From NCBI RefSeq assembly GCF_910592395.1, contig NC_088319.1, positions 13,518,001 through 13,582,000 of the forward strand: a stretch of DNA of 64,000 nt, read 5' to 3'. Source of the DNA: Lineus longissimus. Its lineage: Eukaryota > Nemertea > Pilidiophora > Heteronemertea > Lineidae. The number at the start of each line of letters is the position of its first letter. The first letter of the stretch is position 1. The notes beneath the pieces were generated by a model, which had not been told where the DNA came from, did not search any database, and saw nothing but the letters and a program-made list of their open reading frames with translations. The translations under genes were made by a program, and so were the position numbers. Positions 11,354 to 21,729 of the stretch are shown here, piece by piece.

Positions 11354-14211
11354 CGCACATAATATCTAATACCTTTTTAATACCACACGAAAAAAATCCA
11401 TACTACTTGTCTATGTATCAACTAGATCACCAACACCAACCCAATATCTATAGATCAGTTTAAATCAATTTTCGCTCAGGGCAATACGTGCATTTGCAAG
11501 ACTAATTGTCAGGTTATATTTGACGCATATTGGCAGCCGGCGAATGGCAGAGTATTAATTTGCTGAAGTATCTGTTGAATCTGAATCGGATTCTACCATT
11601 AGCTACTCGATATGTTGTACAAGTGTCAATTTAAACTGTAGTTAAGTTGTCAGTTTGGTTGGCGATATCACCAGAAATATCTTGGTGTTGTGTCAGAGCA
11701 CAAATACTCGGGGGTTAATTGTGTCAGGTTTTATGTGAGGAGCTCATAATCGCAGTATGTTCAGCGAAATGATTTTTAATACTCAGTTAAGGATTGGCTG
11801 TATTTCGTATTATGCCCAAGAGCATTTGATCTCAACAAAACTATCCGGGTTCGATATTTTATTTTTTCTAATGATTTTGCCATAGTTGCTTTGTTGATAT
11901 ACATTAAGTCGCGATTCAAAGTTTTTTCCCCATAAGGAAACTAAGGAAGATACTAGTAATGGCTTTCACTCGATGTCATCAAAGCCATGGGGACAGAAGA
12001 AGCTATGTTACTGAAACCTCTATTTAAAATAAAGTTATACATTTTTTCAGTACAGATTAAAGTGCAAGAAGCTGTCTCAAACGAACCAAGGCTTTTGACA
12101 AAAGTTCAGTAGTTTTAAAAGTTTTGTTATTGACTTTATGTCAGTGGTGAGTAGAGGAATCTTATATCTTCCACTGTATGACGAAATGCGTTTTTAACTG
12201 GAGTTACATTGATGTAAAAAATCATACCTCGGGCGGTATCCTTCTTTGGTAGTGAGGACTCGCCAACGCGATATCTTCGCCTTGCAGTGTACCTTGGTAC
12301 CTAGGGTGTGTCATTGCGATTTATAATACATCGGTATGTACATTGTACTCGGAAAATTTATACTGCACGCATCTCCAGCTACATACAAAGCATATCTCCT
12401 GTCGAGTATCCACTTCAGAACTAATGAACCGCTAAAGACACGATGACCACCAGCAGGGCGTTACCCTGACCAATGCCTATCCCAACGAGTGGTTCTCGAA
12501 TGTTCATTGCTGATGACGGCAGGTTGAAAAAGTTATCCGTGTGTACTTGTCATTTCCAAACCACGTTTTCTCGACATGCACCGATTATTTTTGTAACGAT
12601 GGCTTCGTTAGATGCACAACTAACGGCTTCCTATATGCATCTGTAAAAACGGGCGCCTGTGGTTCCGATCAAGCAGAGAAAACCCTACCGGTTGCTGATC
12701 GTATAGCAATGTCATCTTTCTGCACAACAAATTTAGAGGATTCCATATTCGTATCTCATTGCGTCGTTGAGGTAAAGATCAGACTGGGAGTGAGATATGC
12801 TCCGTTTTATTTCGCAATTTAATTTCACAGATCACAACCAGACACATGACAAACAGACAGACGAGGTTGTCAATTGTGTTATCCGGTCGAAACCTCGCGC
12901 CGTGTCATGATTAGGTCAAATAGCAGTAGCCCATCCGATCCGTACGTACGCAATGCGACCCTTACCTAATTCAATATCCCCCATATCACTCTAAAACCCA
13001 TTTACACCAGCCGTATCACCGACTGCATGATTTGATTACTTTGCCTGAAGCCTAAGTAAATACCATTAGCCTAATCTGTGCTACCCTCGTATTTTTACAA
13101 CTTATTACCAACGACTGATGTTGGACACGGAACGACCTCATGCCATTTCACCGAGATTTTGTCTTATATCTTTACGAGTTGTAGCCTTGCCTTCAGCCAA
13201 GAAAAACGTCTTTCATCTCGCGCGGGTATAGCGGGAAAGTCCAGGTGCAGCGAAGTCAGTTATAAAACTGCTCACCACACAACCATTAAAGGAAATTACT
13301 GACTGAAAATTCAAAGGAAAGTACGGAACGAATTGACCGAAGTGGCTTGTCTTGAGTCTTTTTTTCCGGATAGCTTTTTGATGAGTAATGAGTCGACTTT
13401 TGCTTTGGGAAGAGTATCCACTTCTGCCATATTCGATCAGCAACTGACCTGATTTCACATGAAATGTGTTAAGGGGACTACCGAATTCTAACCATGGCTC
13501 AAACTTTTGCCATTAGACATCAGTTGAAAGCCTTCTACAAGTAATAAAAAATTATCACTTCTGCGGTAATGGCGGCCAATTCGAGCAGGAAGGGCACGGC
13601 ACACTGGAATGACTGCTCTCGACTTTCCTTACTACTAGCTCGACATTCTGTCTCTGAAGCCTTCATGAACTTCTATCAGGTCCCTCAAGCGCCATGGCAG
13701 TACAGTTTGGAACTATTCACTTGGAGCGCTACCAATAACCCGCGGACCTACTCTCAAATCATATCCTGCCAATTCATCGAATTTAGGGCTCGGATCATCC
13801 CTTGATCTACCACCCAGCGTTCAAGATACAACAAACATTCCCCGATAATGTATCAGTTGCCCACTAGCGCACACCACCTAAATCTGATTGAACCAAGCCT
13901 GGCAGCAATTCCATCTGCTCTATTAATTTGATGTCAATTATCGTGGATCTTCAAAGGATACCCCAATTAGTCATTACGGCGCGCTCTTTCCAATGCATGA
14001 ATGAGTTCAACGTGGGCACGATATTTGTTTAAGCGCTTTGTCGAGTCGTTTCAAGTTTCCGCAGGTTTCAGTGGCAACGCTTCATTATACCATCGATCGC
14101 GCGAATTCAATTTCAGATTTTCAATCAACAGGTATTGAGTTAACTTAAGTTGGCTGATGTCACCAAAAAATAAACACGAACTACGTGACTAGAAATTTAC
14201 CATTATAGAAT
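11354..14211. other. No gene recognised
   Basis: I see no supported gene. An ATGGCGGCC start context at 13569 opens a 78-codon frame without recognisable features. Sequence at 12.2-14 kb is more GC-balanced than its surroundings, but I find no repeat or splice structure in it. Confidence 0.5.
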
Positions 14212-14562
14212 CGAACCAGTCTAAACACTTTCTAACTTTGCCAACCAGTTCTGATATTTTGTCATAGACTTGTAAAACTTAACGGACCAGTGAAGGTGTT
14301 TTGTCGTGGGCTTTATTTCCAACTTCACAAACCAGTCAAAGTGTTTTGCTATGGGCTTTCCAACTTAATAACGGACCAGTTAAGGTGTTTTGCCATGGGG
14401 TTTCCGACTTAACGAACTAGTTCAGATATCTTGTCATAGACTACTTTCAAACTTTAAGATGGAACCAGTTTAGGTGTTTTGTCAGAGGATCTCAAACATC
14501 AATGCATCAGTAAAGGTGTTTCGTCATGGGCTTTCCAACTTAACGAACCGATGCAAGGTATT
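14212..14562. repeat. Minisatellite, about 44-bp unit, about eight diverged copies
   Basis: The core ACCAGTTAAGGTGTTTTGTC followed by ATGGGCTTTCCAACTTAA recurs with ACCAGT-like starts near 14214, 14244, 14286, 14331, 14375, 14418, 14465, 14508 and 14549. After the first interval the spacing is 41-47 bp. Copies are diverged and non-coding. Confidence 0.8.
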
Positions 14563-14571
14563 TGGTTTTTG

Positions 14572-14597
14572 CATGGAGGTATTATAATACCTCCATG
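14572..14597. repeat. Perfect 26-bp palindrome
   Basis: Arm CATGGAGGTATTA (14572-14584) is followed directly by its exact reverse complement TAATACCTCCATG (14585-14597) with no spacer. It sits at the edge of the 44-bp minisatellite, flanked by GGTTTTTG on the left and GGTTTTTGG on the right. Confidence 0.85.
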
Positions 14598-16342
14598 GTT
14601 TTTGGCAGTTCAACGTTCAGAGATTAACTGATGGGAAATTCTTATCTTTTGATAAATATCAATGATTTGTTCAACGCTTAGGAACCCGAACGCAAGAATC
14701 TGAACACAAAAGTCGTGCCCTACAGACAATTATTTCTGCTTTGCCCACAATCCAGTTCTAGCCAAGAGAATCTTATGGGAGACACTGCAAAGAGAGCGGT
14801 TTATCCTTGCTGTGCAAATAATTGATTATATTTGACTACATAGGATGCTTTTTGGGGCCACAACATTAGCCTACATTTCCAATGATCCTCTTTTTCTTTC
14901 TGTGGAATTAATTTCTCTTTACTGTCATAGGGTCAGTGGCAAATATTCATTACTTGCCCAGATCAATGTCTTTCTACATGTTCTACATAAACAGATAGAT
15001 TGGTCGAGATAGAACTACATGTAGACTTATTGCCCTGGCGGCTTGTCTGTGATCGATGCAGTGCATCCTTATAACGGTGTGTACATGCCTAACACCTGAC
15101 CTTGTATGTAAATGGGGTAATTTTAAGCGGCACTAAGGTGCAAAAGCGTTAAACAGCTCGACAGTTCTTTCAAGTAATCCTTCAATCTGTTACTGCATGC
15201 TCTCTTGAATACATACAAGAGTGTACAATGGAAAAAAATCTATCTGAAGACATCTAATAAATCTCCGAAGCAACTGGTCTTGTTGTAAATGATTATTTAA
15301 CGATAGAAGCATGTGTATACGGATCACGCATCTGGCCCATGGCCTGATAACAGGTTCATTCAGCATATATACGTGGCTAGAATTCACCATCATCCAAGTT
15401 GAGTTGAGAGAGATGTAATTTAGTCTGTGGCGAGGCAACCGTTTCGTACTTAATTTAACCGCGGATGCAAGTGCTATGAATATATTTTTTAGCGAAATGA
15501 AAAACCATAGTGTTTTTTTAAGAATCTCGAATACCTTTATTGGTACTTTCGTCTTGAGACCTGAACACCTTCGAAGGGTACATGTTTATATTGGCCGAAA
15601 CACCTCACTGAGGTTTTTTATCTGCGCATAGACCTTTTTTAAGAGTGGCACTTGGTACTAAGAACTGTACTTTAGATATCTCAATCATCTAACTGTCAGA
15701 TTGAATAAAAATACAGTATCGTACTCCAGAGGAGATAAGTGTTATCCTAGCTGTTATTGGGCTCATTATAGCTATAAGCCAAAACAAAAATTAACAGTTA
15801 GATTGCATGGTTATGCCAAACGTGCCTAACGCAACAAAGAAAACCAATTGCGACAAATGAATTACATGCAGTTGCAATGGAATGACCTGCTTACCTTCTT
15901 TATCTCGATTTCGTTGCACTGGCGATCATCGGATGACTTTTGTTATCACCGAACAACTTTTTTGATGTATAGTTTTGAATAACCATTTTCAGTGCAGTGC
16001 AATAAATGTGACAATAACATGGAAATAAGCCGTGGGGAGGAGGAAAATAATTTGTTTTAGTAGGAGCGCTCTTAGCATAAAAACGGCTTGCACTGATTTC
16101 ATGATTGGAGTGTTTCGCCGTTTTATGTTGCAATTAACTTCCGATGGCCTCTTTCAAACTTGAGGTGCCTTGAACGAATCAGCCTGCTTTTTTGCGTCGG
16201 TCATGTGATTATCAGAATGAGGCAATGGATAAGTGCCGTCGTATCAGCTTCAGCATTCTTTAGCTTATACTCAGCTTTGATAATCAGTTGTAACAAATGC
16301 TGGCCACTGCACATGGTATTCTGACCCGATGACGTTAGTGTT
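14598..16342. other. No gene recognised
   Basis: AT-rich intergenic sequence. Short frames such as 15190-15438 (minus) and 15900-16133 (minus) have no support. Confidence 0.5.
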
Positions 16343-17218
16343 CACACTGGATGCGAATTGAAACCGAATTCCGTAGAGCGCTCTCCGGAATACGAATTGG
16401 TTAATCCAGTTTCAGAACGGTCGCGTCACACTGGCCCGAATACGCATTCAAATCGGTTTAAAACGCGCCACACTCAATGCATACTAACGACGCGCCATCT
16501 ATTATTATTATTATTATTATTTATTAACCTCCCATATGGGAGAATAAAATTTACAAGTACAAAACATATAAGTATATAATATCACAGTATCACACAGTCA
16601 TTATTAACAAGTTAAAATCGCGTAAGGTGCTTGACCATTTCCATCTCCCGGCCATGCCTATTGCCAAAGTTCGGGTCAAAGAGGAGTGTCCTCAGCGAGT
16701 CAACACCACCGTCGCTAAATGCTGTGAATCCCGGCCTCGCCCTCGAAAACGAGGCCAAAACCGGGGAAAACCCCGCCGCGACGATGTTGCTGACCAGCGT
16801 ACCTTTGACCAACGAACCGGCGGCAACATACCTTGCCAGGAAATGGAAATGCAAGTCACGTGCAAGGGAGTTGATTTTTCCCTATTCTATGGCATAACGA
16901 AAAACGATTTGAGTTAATGAGATCATTTAAATACATCAGTTAACTAGTTCGGAGCACTAGTTCCCGCGGTCAAAGGTCACTTTCCATGCGCCGGGCGCAT
17001 GCGCAGTGCGATCGAAAACCTTAATTCGTATCAAGCGCGTCACACTTGAAATCTCAATACGGTTTCGTTGATTCGGATTAGCTGATTCGCATTCAATTCG
17101 GTTTAAGAACCGTGTTGGTTAAAGCGGATTGAGATCGGTATGAACCGAATTGAGTGTGACGCCCCAATACGTATCAACGTTTTAATTCGAATTCAATTCG
17201 TGTTAAAACCCCAGTGTG
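16343..17218. mobile_element. Non-autonomous DNA element with CACACTGG terminal inverted repeats, carrying an insertion
   Basis: The left end CACACTGG (16343-16350) pairs with CCAGTGTG (17211-17218). The next bases are also related in inverse orientation (GCGAATTGAAACC against GGTTTTAACACGAATTG). Inner inverted motifs repeat the pattern: GCGTCACACTGG at 16423-16434 against GTGTGACGC at 17154-17162. Numerous ATTCG, GAATTCG and CGGTTT motifs fill the ends. The middle is an unrelated insertion with a LINE tail. I see no clear target-site duplication and no transposase, so the superfamily is undetermined. Confidence 0.6.
16501..16920 (-). mobile_element. Truncated non-LTR retrotransposon (LINE) 3' end
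   Basis: Read on the minus strand, the segment ends in the hairpin CTCCCATATGGGAG (16529-16542), then GTTAATAA and a short (AAT)n tail (plus-strand TTA repeat from 16501). A CTCCC-hairpin followed by TTAATAAATAA repeats is typical of CR1/L2/Jockey-like 3' ends. Upstream on the same strand an 80-codon frame (16612-16854) ends with NRHGREMEMVKHLTRF and could be the end of the element's protein, but I cannot confirm that. The 5' boundary near 16920 is approximate. It appears nested in the CACACTGG element. Confidence 0.5.
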
Positions 17219-17229
17219 ACCACGGCATG

Positions 17230-18039
17230 ACCACTTCCTCACATACATGATCTCACAGCATAATTCCTCCCTTCGTAAATTTTCTGATGGATTAAGAACA
17301 GTATACAGTATCACTACCGACACTAGATATCGCCTGGTAGGTCAAGATGACTGTTGTCAATAATTTGAATGTCTTGTAAGCTACGGGCTTGCTTCATATA
17401 CAAGCGTCAACTTACATGTACTGCGATGCTCTCCAAACGAGTTGGTTATCCGGATAAGGTTCTTGGCTAAGATCATATTGGGATTATCCGAACAAGTATC
17501 ATGAGAAACGGCTTGGAAAAGTCGAACTGCATAAAGTTAACTCCGATAACAGTTACTTTGTCAGCGACTGCCATCACTAAAGGGGTCTCGTTAATCAACC
17601 TCCGTGTAGGGCCTACTCACAAACCTGAGCAAATACCGAGCGTTCGGCTCCTTGGTTGACCCATCTCCTCCACACTGCCACAGACTCTATAGTCGTGTTG
17701 CGCTATAACATGAACGATCGCAGGGTGATCAGGCAGTCGTCGTGTCAAGCGTCGAAGCATTGACATCGCTCAGCTCTTACTTCCACGATACTTCGGAATA
17801 TCATTGATTTGAATTTTCTAATATCATTCCAGTTAAGATAATGAGAGTGGAATACGTTATTGGGGATGGTGTATAACGAAACCAATGGTAAGTATTAAGC
17901 TTTTTTTACATTTCCAAGTTCCAAAAGCTGCCATACCTTGGCATACCTTAATGGTTAATGCATTGGAAAGCACTGCTTGGCTCTTGTTCAGTGCCACTGA
18001 TTGAAAAGTCGTTTATAATGTTTTGATATGTTCTGTCAT
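17230..18039. other. No gene recognised
   Basis: Intergenic sequence with no supported gene or repeat. Confidence 0.5.
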
Positions 18040-19640
18040 TCTCGGTGCCGTTTTTAAAAGGCATACTAGCCAAATGAAGGTGTCATCTCTTCGCTGATAT
18101 TGAGCCGTTCACTTATTATTGCACGATGTACTTTTATGCCGTTTTAGTCGCGACTGATGCATGAAGTGCAACTGACAGCTGATACTGAAACTGCCATAGT
18201 GGCTGACTTGTTTTACCATTTGCCGATCCTCTTCGTAGCACACCATTTAATTATCTCAAGATGCAACTGTTATCCTCTTTTGGTCTTGACTGATGCATGA
18301 CTTACAGTTGACGAGAGGGAAAATGAGTTTAAATAATTAACATGTTCTTTTAAGATACTGACAGGCCGCTTCGCAGAAGGCATCCTTGTCATTGGTGTCA
18401 TGATCCATTCACGGCTATCCTTATATTGGGCCATTTACTTTTGTGATGGAATATCTTTTTAACCATTTTGATCGTCTGATTCATGACGTAGACTACATTT
18501 TAAAATTCATCGGATTGAAACTACCTACTTCGTAGATGAATCCTGCAGTAGCAGCTGACATGTTTTTCAGTGCCATTTTTCAGAAGGCATCCTTCTCCTG
18601 GTCGTATGATCAGTTTCCCGATCCATTCATAGCAGACAATTAACTATAATGATACAAGTTGGATCCATTTCTGTTCTTGACGGATGCATGACGTATGTTG
18701 ACAAGCGCAGTTGATAGAGCTGACAGATTAGCAAGTTATGTCAAAAGGCACTGACAAACCATTTTTCAGAATTGTTCATTATCATGTTGGTTTTATGATA
18801 TTGAGCCAACAGTATATTCTTTTAGCCGTTTCGGTTTTGACTTTTATGTCGTACATCTGACAGCTGAGACTGAAATTACCCACTAACGTGTAGTTGATGA
18901 ACCTGCCATAGCAGCTGATATTATGTTATTACCATTTTATTGTCATGTTTGTAATATATTTTCCGAACCCTTCATTAGGCGATTCACTTGGCGCAAAATG
19001 CAAGTGTCATCGTGTTTAGGTCTCGACTGATGCATGACAGCAAAGTTGATGTGAACTGAATGACGTTTTCTGTCAAAGGTGCTGACATCCCATTTGCCAC
19101 AAGGCATCCTTGTCAAGTTTGTAACATAACTTCAATGATACCCAAATATCAGCCAATCGTTCAGATCGTGATGCATGTTTTATCCATTTTGAACTATCAG
19201 GACAAACAACTGACAAGTGGGATTGAAACGATTAGCATTATAATCCTAAAATACCATCTGCCATGTTATTTTACTCCGAATAAAGTTTTTGAGCTTTAAA
19301 CAAAAACTATTAAAGGTTTATCGGCCAACAAAAATATGCACTCCGTGGGGATTTCGTTGGTAAAATGAAAAACCCCAAATAGTTTTTGTGATTGTAGGAA
19401 ACCTCTAACGGATTCGACTTACTGTTGACAAGCGAAGTTAATATGAGCTGAATGATTAGCACGTTCTGTCAAAGGTGCTGACATTCCATTTTCAGAAGCT
19501 ATCGATCCTTTCATATTGGTGACATCACCGTTATCACTAAATGTAATGAGGAGATGTAGTTTTTAGCCGTTTTGCTCTGCCTGGTGCAAGACTGACGGTT
19601 GACAACTGAAGTTGAACTCATTCGGGCGAGTTGAACTCAT
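18040..19640. repeat. Decayed satellite-like tandem repeats, unit roughly 140-260 bp
   Basis: The phrase GACTGATGCATGAC followed by a GTTGACAA(G/C)-type string recurs near 18152, 18288, 18475, 18680, 19027, 19430 and 19590. Between copies are related blocks: TGTCAAAGGTGCTGACA, CCATTTTCAGAAGGCATCC and CTTGTCAT. Copies are diverged and spacing is irregular, as in an old tandem array. A 79-codon frame at 19060-19299 is a by-product. Confidence 0.7.
19300..19389. mobile_element. Small MITE-like element with 12-bp terminal inverted repeats
   Basis: ACAAAAACTATT (19300-19311) and AATAGTTTTTGT (19378-19389) are exact reverse complements that bound a 90-bp segment inside the satellite. A second inner pair (TGGGGATTT and AAACCCCA-like) could fold too. 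Outside the left end AGTTTTTG (19284-19291) makes an additional partial arm. A related phrase TGGGGATTTGTTGGTAA occurs at about 35227. I see no clear target-site duplication. Confidence 0.5.
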
Positions 19641-21159
19641 TTTTACGCTGCGTTCATCGACTTCTTGCACGTGCTCAGCATTTCACAAAAATCTCTGGTT
19701 TGCAGTGGTCTTTGCAGGTGTAGGCCTACCTACAATCAAAACTGGTGATCACTTCAACCTGCGATAAATATATAACCCTGCAATTACAGGATTCTCCCGA
19801 GCGAGCGATCGTTTTATCGCTCACCGCCGTGATCATTCTCGCATGTCACAGTGACGAAGATTTCTCATTTGTGGCGCTTTTTAGTGTACAAAGACAATTC
19901 AGCCAAAATCGTTAACACTTCCTATTAACAATAGAATGTGTAATTCGTACAGTTATCCCTAGTTATACGTTCTAAAATAATACACGTTGCTCAAAAACGC
20001 ATGACGCATATCTCACAGTGCGTTTCGGCGGAAGACATTTCCAAGAGATTTCATTTTCGAAAGAAACTCGGAGTTAACGAGATGGAAGTTAACCTATTTT
20101 TGAGCTTAATCATGCACTGATCGTGAGGATGGTTCACGTGATCAGCGAGTGTGTTTGTTCGTAGTCCTCCAGCAAGGCCGAGAGACGATAAACAGCAATC
20201 AAAGCTAGTGTGACCTTTGAAATATTAATGATACATCCCCATGACTTTTTCTGTTGCCTTTAACAACAATTCTATCAAAGCTTGTCCAAATTATAAAATC
20301 GAAACATGAAATACTCCTAAGGTTTCCTGGTATAATAGGTTGCTTTCAGATCGAAATCAGCTTTGGGCGTCGACTATAGGCAACTTGATGTTAGTCATGT
20401 TTATTTTCAAATAGATTCTGTGGTAATTGGAGGAATATTTTGCTTAAGATGTGAAATTTGTTTTGGATATTAGGATACCTACAGCATGCCATTTAAAAAT
20501 TTGACGAATTCGGTTAACAAAATGCGTAAATACATGTACGATCATATTTAACCAGTCTCCCGACAACTATACCTATTGGATTCTGCATGGTTGATGCCAC
20601 TTGGTTCCCTTTATCAATCACGCCTAACTCGGTCATCTATATCTGCTTCAAGCCTCGCGTTTGCGTCAAGCAATTCCTTTTCATAGCCAACAAAGACCGA
20701 GTACAAAGATGACAGAGCTTTTTTGGGGGGTAAGTGCCCTTTCCTTTGTTGGAACCACCAGCCAACTCATGCCAGTGAATCATACTACCCCAGAGAAGAG
20801 CAGATGATGTTCAGCCTTTCAAGCTGCTTCTGAATAGAAGCTATTGTCATGATGCACCAGAAACGAATCGTACCATCGAAATGTGGCTCTGCCTCAGATG
20901 ATCTACCATCACGGGAATTAATGATCGCAAATTACTTTCCAGAGCACAAAAGACAGTTGAAATATATATGCGCCTGGCAATTTCCTGGACTGTGTTTGAT
21001 ATGACATATATATGATGGCCAAAATTTGTCTGGCGAGTTTCCGCATCTCACCAGTGTCAAGTGGATCCGCGGGCACCTACCGGATATGGCCAGATCGCAA
21101 CATGGCGCTGCGTCCGTTCTGCCGTGTCTGAATAGGAAAACGTATCCGAAGAGTTCCGG
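19641..21159. other. No gene recognised
   Basis: No supported gene. A TATA-like ATATATAACC near 19766 has no associated coding exon that I can see. Confidence 0.5.
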
Positions 21160-21583
21160 TCATAGCCACCAGTGACTGTTAATCGAGCTGGGCTGCGGTA
21201 TCATGTCTTGATAGTGCCGCAGAAGATGCGGCTTTAAAGGGGATTTACTCCCAATTCTTCTGCTTCTTCTGCGCGAGATTTTCTTTTCATGTCTATTCCA
21301 AACCAGGCCTTCCTGCATGTCTCTTATAAATCTGGTTGTCATCTCATCTTGTTCCTCTGATCCCCAGAGCTTTGTCATTGGTGATGAACCGTTCGGACAT
21401 GTGGCCAGGCTCTCTGTGTCCCAGAGTGGGCATGTTCTGGAGCTCATTATTCTGGTGTTTAATCGGGCGTTGCACTGGCACCTCGGATTCGGCCACACTC
21501 ATATCCTCTTGAGGTGCGCCCCGAGAATGCAGTGGCCTGATGGTGGCTGCTTTCCTCTGTTCATATCCTATAGGAGGATGCAT
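21160..21583 (-). pseudogene. Coding-like, frameshifted remnant, unrecognised
   Basis: Two overlapping minus-strand frames look like one broken coding sequence. The upper one (21583-21344) is Gln/Glu/Pro-rich and stops at GIRGTR. The other continues with EEQDEMTTRFIRDMQEGLVW, then a basic RRRSRR run and IGSKSPLKPHLLRHYQDM, to 21160. Composition is more protein-like than the surroundings and the handover would need one frameshift or a short intron. The basic run could be a nuclear signal of a transposon protein. I do not recognise the family, and a plus-strand frame of 134 codons also spans the region. Confidence 0.25.
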
Positions 21584-21729
21584 TCTCTAGGGTTTTCTCT
21601 TCACTTTCGTGGCGTTTCTGTGGGCTGTTGCAGATGCTTCATGGCTTTCATGTATAAATCAAGAGGTAGCTACTGGTTGATACAACCAAGAGGATTTGGC
21701 ACTGAAAGGTATCTATATTGATGACAAAG

